Program-made: the position numbers and the translations under genes
Notes under the pieces: model-generated
Told to the model about the DNA's origin: nothing
What the model saw: the letters and a program-made list of their open reading frames with translations, nothing else
Databases searched by the model: none
Assembly (NCBI GenBank): GCA_029844215.1
Contig: CM056725.1
Coordinates: 59,309,609-59,373,608, forward strand
From: Przewalskia tangutica
Taxonomy: Eukaryota > Streptophyta > Magnoliopsida > Solanales > Solanaceae
Length of the DNA stretch: 64,000 bases
Reading direction: 5' to 3'
Shown: positions 58,414 to 64,000 of the stretch, piece after piece
Layout of the letters: the number at the start of each line of letters is the position of its first letter
Numbering within the stretch: the first letter of the stretch is position 1

Positions 58414-61400
58414 TGTCACGACCCGATCCCGGGCCCGTGACTGGTGCCTTACCCCGGGCACCCTAGTGATACAACATCAGAGAAAATCAGCGGAAATAAA
58501 AACTAAAACATGAGACAAGTCATAATGCATGAACCAGGCTAACCAAAACGGTCACCTTCCTGAAGATATATACATATATCAAACTGAACAGTTAAATCCT
58601 TTTACAAAACCCTGCCCACAACAGTACTACAGACCTCTAAGAATGTAACCATAACTATGACGGGACAGAGCCCCGCCATACCCCTGAATGTACAAGTATC
58701 TACACTGACAGGGGGCTATACCAAAGATAAGCCTCCGGAGAAACGGAGCTTCCCAAAACGCTGAACTGTGATCCTATGAGCGCGGATCCACAACCGATGT
58801 ACTTACCTGCAGATGAACGCACCTCGGCGAGGTCGACAACAGTACCAAGTATGTGAAACTGTAAAATACTGTAAATGAAATCATAATAGTCTATATAAAG
58901 CAGGAGACATGTATGATAACCAAACTCCAGTCCACAATATATAAACAAATATGTCAAGTCGTGACTCACGCCCTCAAAGTCATTACTCAAATATAACAAT
59001 GGGTCTCACGCCCACAACATCAATCATGCCCGTGGAATACCTTCCTCACTGCCGGCAGTCTATGATATAATCACACCAAGAAGTACATATGAACACCAGG
59101 TCCCACCTGAGTCATAACAACCGAACTAACAATACTATACAACCAAACAACGGTTCGAAAGGCAAGTAAAAGCCGACTACCGGTACCAAGGCCGCGGTCA
59201 CGAAATGACCGGGGCAAGTACGAAAGCTAACTACCAGGTACCAAGGCCGTGTCACGAGACTTCGCCACTAAACTGAACGGGGCAAGTGCGAAGGCTAACA
59301 ACCAGGTACCAAGGCCGAATCAGCCACGAGACAGGGCAAGTACGAAAGCCAACCACTAGATACCAAGGCCGAATCAGTAAAACCTCATGGAGAGCTAGTC
59401 CATGGAATAACACTATCAACAGGGAAACGATCCCTCATCATGGCCGCATACCCGTGGACCATCCATCGAGTCAGTATGCCCATGGACTATCATAGTGGAA
59501 GCATACCCGTGGGCCGCCCATCGTGTCAGTATGTCCAAAATGATCAAGAATAACACGACCGACCCTCCATCGAGAGACGCGGTAATATAAGAATACAACA
59601 CATGCACAACAAGGCTATCACACGCAAACATATGCACGTTACACACAACTCAAGGTACTTTCATTTTATGACAAGTCCAGGTTTTAATCCCCAAAGTACT
59701 ACGTACGTTAAATTCTTTTAGAAGATCCATTTCTTTTACAAAAGTCACCCGATACCCGTAGTATCAAAATAAAGTGACTAACATTTTAAGTAAACCAAAA
59801 CAACTTCCATACTTTCCTTTTTTTTAAACCAAATTAAGACAATACCATGCCTTCTTTTTAGACCAAAACACTTCTCCTTTAAAGTCAAGTTACCATTTTA
59901 AAACCAATGATAAAACCATTCCTTTGTTTTCATAAAGTCGTTATAACTAACTTCCCATAAAGCTGCTATAACACTTTATGTTCTAAACCAAAAACTCTTC
60001 AATTCCACAAGTCTCTTTTCTTTTAAAACAACAACAAGTATTCTTTTAAAACCCAAATAACTTACTCTTTTCAAAACAAGTAACCTATACTTAAAATCAA
60101 GTTACTTCTCTTTTTCCGAAAACAAGTCGTTATAAGTCAAGTCTCTTATCTTTCAAGATCAAGTCTCTTAACTTCTACAATCAATAAACCATTATTTTAC
60201 CTACATAAAGTCGTTATAACTAACTTCCCATAAAGCTATTATAACACCCTATGTTTTAAACCAACCAAATCACTTAGCACATGTACGCTCACCGCATCAC
60301 ATAGTTCACAACAATCATGCTAGAAAAGATAGGAAGAGGTTCACATACCTCGCAACGATTATCGACAATAAGAAAAACGCTCCACAGTATTGTAACCCTG
60401 CTAGCCGTTTCCACTCTTCAAGTAGAATACGCTACTCGTAGTACTGCAACCTATAAAGGCCACAAAACGCCTATCAACTCTTAGATCTCTTCGTAGAATA
60501 TTCTAACTGCAAGATTCCTTATTCTACGTAAAATTCGCAAGACCTCCCCGCTATCACATAAATCTCTCCTACCAGGGCCCGCTACCAGGCCAACAACTCC
60601 CAGGGGATTACACGTCTAACCGGACGTGTTCAATTCTGCTTCACAATAATACTACACAAGTCTACTGTAAGTACAGTCCAATGTAAATACAGTTCAATCC
60701 TTTATAATCATCCTTCCAATATAATATACTCAAGTATAATTACTACAACATGTAATATCCAATTACAATAGGGGGACATAGATCATTACCTCGATAAGCC
60801 CAAAATTATCCAAGATATAAGTCGATCCTGGGCAACGTTTAGCTCCAATTCCTTACGCTCCAACCCGCTCCAAGCGACCCATAGAAGTTTCTAAACAACT
60901 TCTCTAAACACTTCAACCAAGCTATGAAGGTTTTTCTAGGGTTTCGCATGACTATTGGAATAAAGTAGTATTTTCGGGCTCCTAGTATTGAAATAACTTT
61001 GGAATACTACTAGGGATACTAGGCCAATGTATTTGGGATTATACTACAATACACAAAGTATTTCTACTCAAGTGGGGGAGGGGGACGAAAAAGCAACTAG
61101 AAAGGGAGGGAGTATTTTGCCTTGGAAAGTATTCAAGTGAGGATGAAATAACTCTTCAACTTAAGGGGGGTATATATAGAGGATTCAAGGGTCAAGATCA
61201 AGTCAAGTGGGTGGTCAAGATTGGGCCATGTGTGTGTGGGTCCCACCACACCACATGGCCAATGAAAATGCTCACCAAGTGTCAATGCATTTCGGCCAAG
61301 GGGACAAGTGGCTAGCCACTTGTCCCTCCAATTTCGGCCAAGGGTGCCACATGGGGGTGACACGTGTCGCCCCCCGATTCGTCCAAAATATTTTGTCTTC

Positions 61401-61693
61401 CGAAAATATCCAAAATACCGAAAATCTCAAAAACAAAGCGGGCCCCACAAAACCGTAAATTTCTCCCGTGGGCCCCACGTGACCATTTCCGAAAATAAAA
61501 TCCAATAATTCTAATATAATCCAAGAAGTCCAAATACCAAATCTGGGAATCCAATTCCCATTAACGAACCTTTTTCTTCACAAAAACCGGAAACTTTTCC
61601 GTCGAAAAATCACATCTTTCTTTCTTTCCAAAATTTCGTCAGATACTGCACGCATATCCTCACATATATACCACGGAACTACATGGTATAACA
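58414..61693 (-). mobile_element. Solo LTR (LTR16) in E8 gag
   Basis: 3280 bp, TGTCACGACCCG...CATGGTATAACA. Flanks AGTTG (58409-58413) and AGTCG (61694-61698) form a duplication with one mismatch, in an artefact-prone patch. No interior. Minisatellite B 59152-59380, donor block near 60345, TATATATA 61171-61178. Confidence 0.87.
59152..59380 (-). repeat. Minisatellite B (LTR16)
   Basis: About four units near 60 bp with GGGGCAAGTRCGAA, ACCAGGTACCAAGGCC phrases. Confidence 0.7.
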
Positions 61694-62693
61694 AGTCGGA
61701 TCTGGCGATTAGGTTCGAGAGTACCCATGGTTCACCCGAGATCGGATAGTTTGAGGCTACGGACTTTACGAGTTGTAGCGCCGAGTTCTACGTCGAGGCA
61801 CGAGGATGATCCACAGAGTTCATCAAGCGATTCTGCCGATCATGAGAGTGATCAAGGCTTCAGACCGAGTCGGTGGTCTTAGGTTCGCATCGGCCGCGTG
61901 ATCTTTGCGATCGTAGTTTGATTCGTGGGAGCTGTCCCGGGGAGAGTATGCACTTCCAGCAGTTTGGGACGAGTTCTCAGGGGCATTTCTTGCACATTTC
62001 TTGCCTCCACAGATGAGAAGGGCTCGGGCCGACAAATTCTTGACGTTGAGGCAGGCCGGGCGTACGGTTCGGGAGTACAATGTGGAGTTTGACTCATTAG
62101 CTCGGTACGTCCCCGCATTGGTAGCCGACATGGAGGACAGAGTGCACCGCTACGTCACCGGGCTTGATGACTACTTGGCAGAGGCTTGTTCGGGTGTAGC
62201 TCTTCAGCCGGGCATGGACATTGCCCGCATACAGGCTTATGCACTGGGATGTGAGGAGCGGAGAGGTCGACGGAATGACCGAGATCAGCAGAAGAGGGCC
62301 AGAACAGCAGGGTCTTTTGGCGACTTTCGAGGCGGACCGCCTCAGCAGCAGACTAGTTATGCGCCTCCGCCAGTACAGAGTGGTCCTCCACAATCTTCAG
62401 GGCATCCAGAGTATTCAGGAGCAGGTCAGGGCTCCAAGGATTCAGATTTTCAGGGGAGCAGGGGTGTTAGCCAGCTGAAGCCACCCCTACCTCGTTGTGG
62501 CCGTTGTGGTAGACTCCATAATGGGGAGTGTCGTGCTAGTTCGGGAGTTTGTTTTACATGCGGCCAGCTGGGCCATTTTGCGAGAAACTGTCTGACCGGA
62601 GGTAGCACTGGTGGGATAGCACAGACTACGGGATCTATGGCTGGTTCATCACCTTCTACAGCTATGCGCCCTGCAGGGCAGGCCTATAATTAG
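61694..62693 (+). pseudogene. gag of E8, 3' part (open for the last 230 codons)
   Basis: Up to about 61920 the frame is broken at CTG/CAG-type sites. From there one frame runs to TAG at 62691-62693. It holds DSWELSRGEYALPAVWDEF, FLAHFLPPQMRRARADKF, VREYNVEFDSLARYVPAL and VTGLDDYLAEACSGVALQPG (Retrotrans_gag core), a basic stretch RRGRRNDRDQQKRARTAG, a Gln/Pro/Ser-rich linker, then two zinc knuckles: CGRCGRLHNGEC (62496-62531) and CFTCGQLGHFARNC (62550-62591, CX2CX4HX4C). The C-terminal tail is Gly/Ser-rich. The knuckles would bind the RNA during particle assembly. Whole gag would be about 425 residues. Confidence 0.88.
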
Positions 62694-63570
62694 AGTGAGC
62701 GGTAGATACAGGTATATCCTTAACCCTCTAGAGTTTTGTATGCTTGAGATGATGATCTTATTATTGTGTGCTATGTACGGATAGCGTTGTGTTAATTGTG
62801 ACTTAGAAAACATGGTTAGTTGAAAGGGATAAGTATGGGGACAGGGAAGGTATGAACCTTAGAATATTACATGTTGAGACCTTAGATGTAAGGTCGTCTC
62901 GAGTAAAGGATTTTGCAAATGATCCTTGTCGGAGTGCTCTATATGCCTAGGGTGTATTAGCATAATAAGTCCATGGGTAGTGTGAGATGGAAGTGGTAGC
63001 TTTCATGACGTGAATTAGTAAGATTGTTCCGTATCGGGGAACAAGTGTTTGGCGCGATAATGGTCGGGTCAGTACCGATCGCGGTCAACCCGCGGCTTTG
63101 TGGTGGTGGGCTACGGGTGGTCACGAGGGTGCTAGGCCCAAGTTTAGATGACCATCGTATGAGTTCGTGGATATGTTCAACCAGAATCGGATCGTGAAGG
63201 CCGGGAATGGCCTTAAAGAAGATCGAGGCTAGTAAGATGACCAAGTTTGGAGGTAGTGACTCCAGAAATTTTGGGAACTGAAGTAATGACTGAAGTATGG
63301 TACGTATACTAGAAGAGTTCAAGTGTTCGAGAAAAGTACGATGAGTAAGGAAAGAAGTGAACATATGCTGAGTGAATAGAAATGATCATTACTTTTGTGA
63401 AGTAAAGGTGCGAAGGGAATATCTTTTAGACCGGGGGTGGAAGCTTTTGTAATGCTAGAGGTGATTCCTCGTTGACTTGGGTTAAGTAATTGCGCGTGTG
63501 TTATTTTGTGGCCAGGTGTGGCATTGGAAACTTGTTAAGAGGAACTTTATCGTTATCTGTCTTGAGAAGG
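62694..63570 (+). other. E8 non-coding 3' region
   Basis: About 880 bp without a credible frame. Conserved block about 63110-63280 as in P1. Roughly 130 bp around 63365-63490 has no P1 counterpart. Confidence 0.65.
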
Positions 63571-63605
63571 AACATTCGGGACGAATGTTTCTAAGGAGGG
63601 GAGAA
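63571..63605 (+). other. E8 hairpin and polypurine tract
   Basis: AACATTCG-GGA-CGAATGTT (63571-63589) and AAGGAGGGGAGAA (63593-63605) directly before the LTR. Confidence 0.88.
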
Positions 63606-64000
63606 TGTTATACCCCGTATTTCCAGAGTATGTACGTGAGGGCGTACGTACAAAAGTTTAAGCCTTAAAGAACACTAAGGGACGAAATTTTGTGCACAAC
63701 TAGCAAAAAGAATCGTTTTCCGACGAAACGTTTTCCGGACTTTGCGAAGGGAAAATTACGGCTATTTCATTTATTATTTTTGCGGATTTTTCCGAGAGAT
63801 GAAATATTTTGGGCCAACGAGAGGGCGACATTTGTCACCCTCAAGTGGACGATTTTTGTGGGCGTTTTTGGCCTTGTTTCTAGTGAATGAGTTGGTAGGA
63901 TATTTTGTGTAGTAGATGAGCAAGTGGGACCCACAAACACTTGTCCAAATCTTGACCCTCCACTTGCCCCCCCACTTGGCTCAATCTTGGCCATTGAATG
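63606..64000 (+). repeat. E8 3' LTR, first 395 bp
   Basis: TGTTATACCCCGTATTTCC onward, nearly identical to 54825-55220. The window ends just before the TATA box. Confidence 0.9.

Larger units (their letters stand above)
54825..64000 (+). mobile_element. E8: gag-only LTR retrotransposon, 3' LTR cut by window end
   Basis: 5' LTR 54825-57923, primer site, hairpin, gag split by a solo LTR, 3' region, hairpin and purine tract, 3' LTR from 63606. Interior about 2.4 kb without the insertion, no polymerase. The first 390 bp of both LTRs are almost identical. It has the best zinc-knuckle region in the window. Confidence 0.9.

Noticed and set aside
62957..63364. 135-residue minus frame opposite the E8 3' region
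   Set aside because: Antisense to the conserved 3' block and not open in the P1, E2 or E5 counterparts.
1..64000. Host protein-coding genes
   Set aside because: No frame outside gag shows a known domain, exon structure or conservation; all stretches are explained by LTRs or element interiors.

Overview
This window is plant nuclear repeat DNA. I find no host gene, rRNA or tRNA gene. Almost every base belongs to one family of LTR retrotransposons, present in both orientations and nested in itself. The family has LTRs of about 2.9-3.7 kb that read TGTTATACCCCGTA...GGGTCGTGACA (older copies TGTTACACC...). It has a 12-nt primer-binding site TGGTATCAGAGC (initiator tRNA-Met type), a Ty3-type gag with a Retrotrans_gag core and CCHC zinc knuckles, a conserved non-coding 3' region, and a purine tract like AAGGAGGGGAGAA before the 3' LTR. 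The gag start (MPPRKA...), the knuckles and the block before the purine tract resemble the Tekay/Del side of Ty3 elements (inference). The host is a flowering plant, probably a eudicot; nothing here allows a species call.

No copy carries protease, reverse transcriptase, RNase H or integrase. Five copies have a readable LTR-to-LTR interior of only about 2.0-2.6 kb (leader, gag, 3' region). They are therefore non-autonomous gag-only elements of the TR-GAG kind and would need polymerase in trans.

Layout. 1-6764: E1 (minus), inserted in the 3' LTR of E2 (minus, 6765-13438). E2 sits in an old fragment, E3 (13439 to about 14085). From about 14086: the 5' remnant of E4 (plus), the oldest traceable host element, whose 3' half reappears at 45155-47450. 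Between them lies E5 (minus, 14735-45154), flanked by the 5-bp duplication TAAAG. E5 has the form LTR-interior-LTR-interior-LTR. Its second interior received element P1 (plus, 21609-33722), and a deletion joins E5's middle LTR to P1's 5' LTR. A solo LTR (24525-29099, duplication ACCGG) splits P1's gag. E5's right LTR holds two further solo LTRs (36244-42468, duplication ATACG, with another at about 36986-39914 inside it). From 47451: LTR fragments, a solo LTR at 50240-53625 (duplication ATAAG), and E8 (plus, 54825 to the window end), whose gag is split by one more solo LTR (58414-61693).

Two signals recur in all or nearly all copies and suggest how the family works. Between the primer site and gag lies a 34-nt hairpin whose loop carries the palindrome GTGCAC; copies differ by paired, structure-keeping changes, as expected for an RNA dimerisation or packaging element. 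In the LTR, about 1 kb after the TATA box, a strong splice donor (AG|GTATGT) is kept in nearly every copy, and a matching acceptor lies 2 nt before the gag ATG. Splicing would remove about 2.1-2.3 kb of leader, including the hairpin, giving a short gag mRNA beside a full-length packageable RNA.

Caution on bases: in defined patches, CTG/CAG in clean copies reads as TCG/CG or CGA in others, on both strands. This looks like a read or consensus artefact at CHG sites; it breaks gag frames, so frameshifts in those patches should not be taken at face value.
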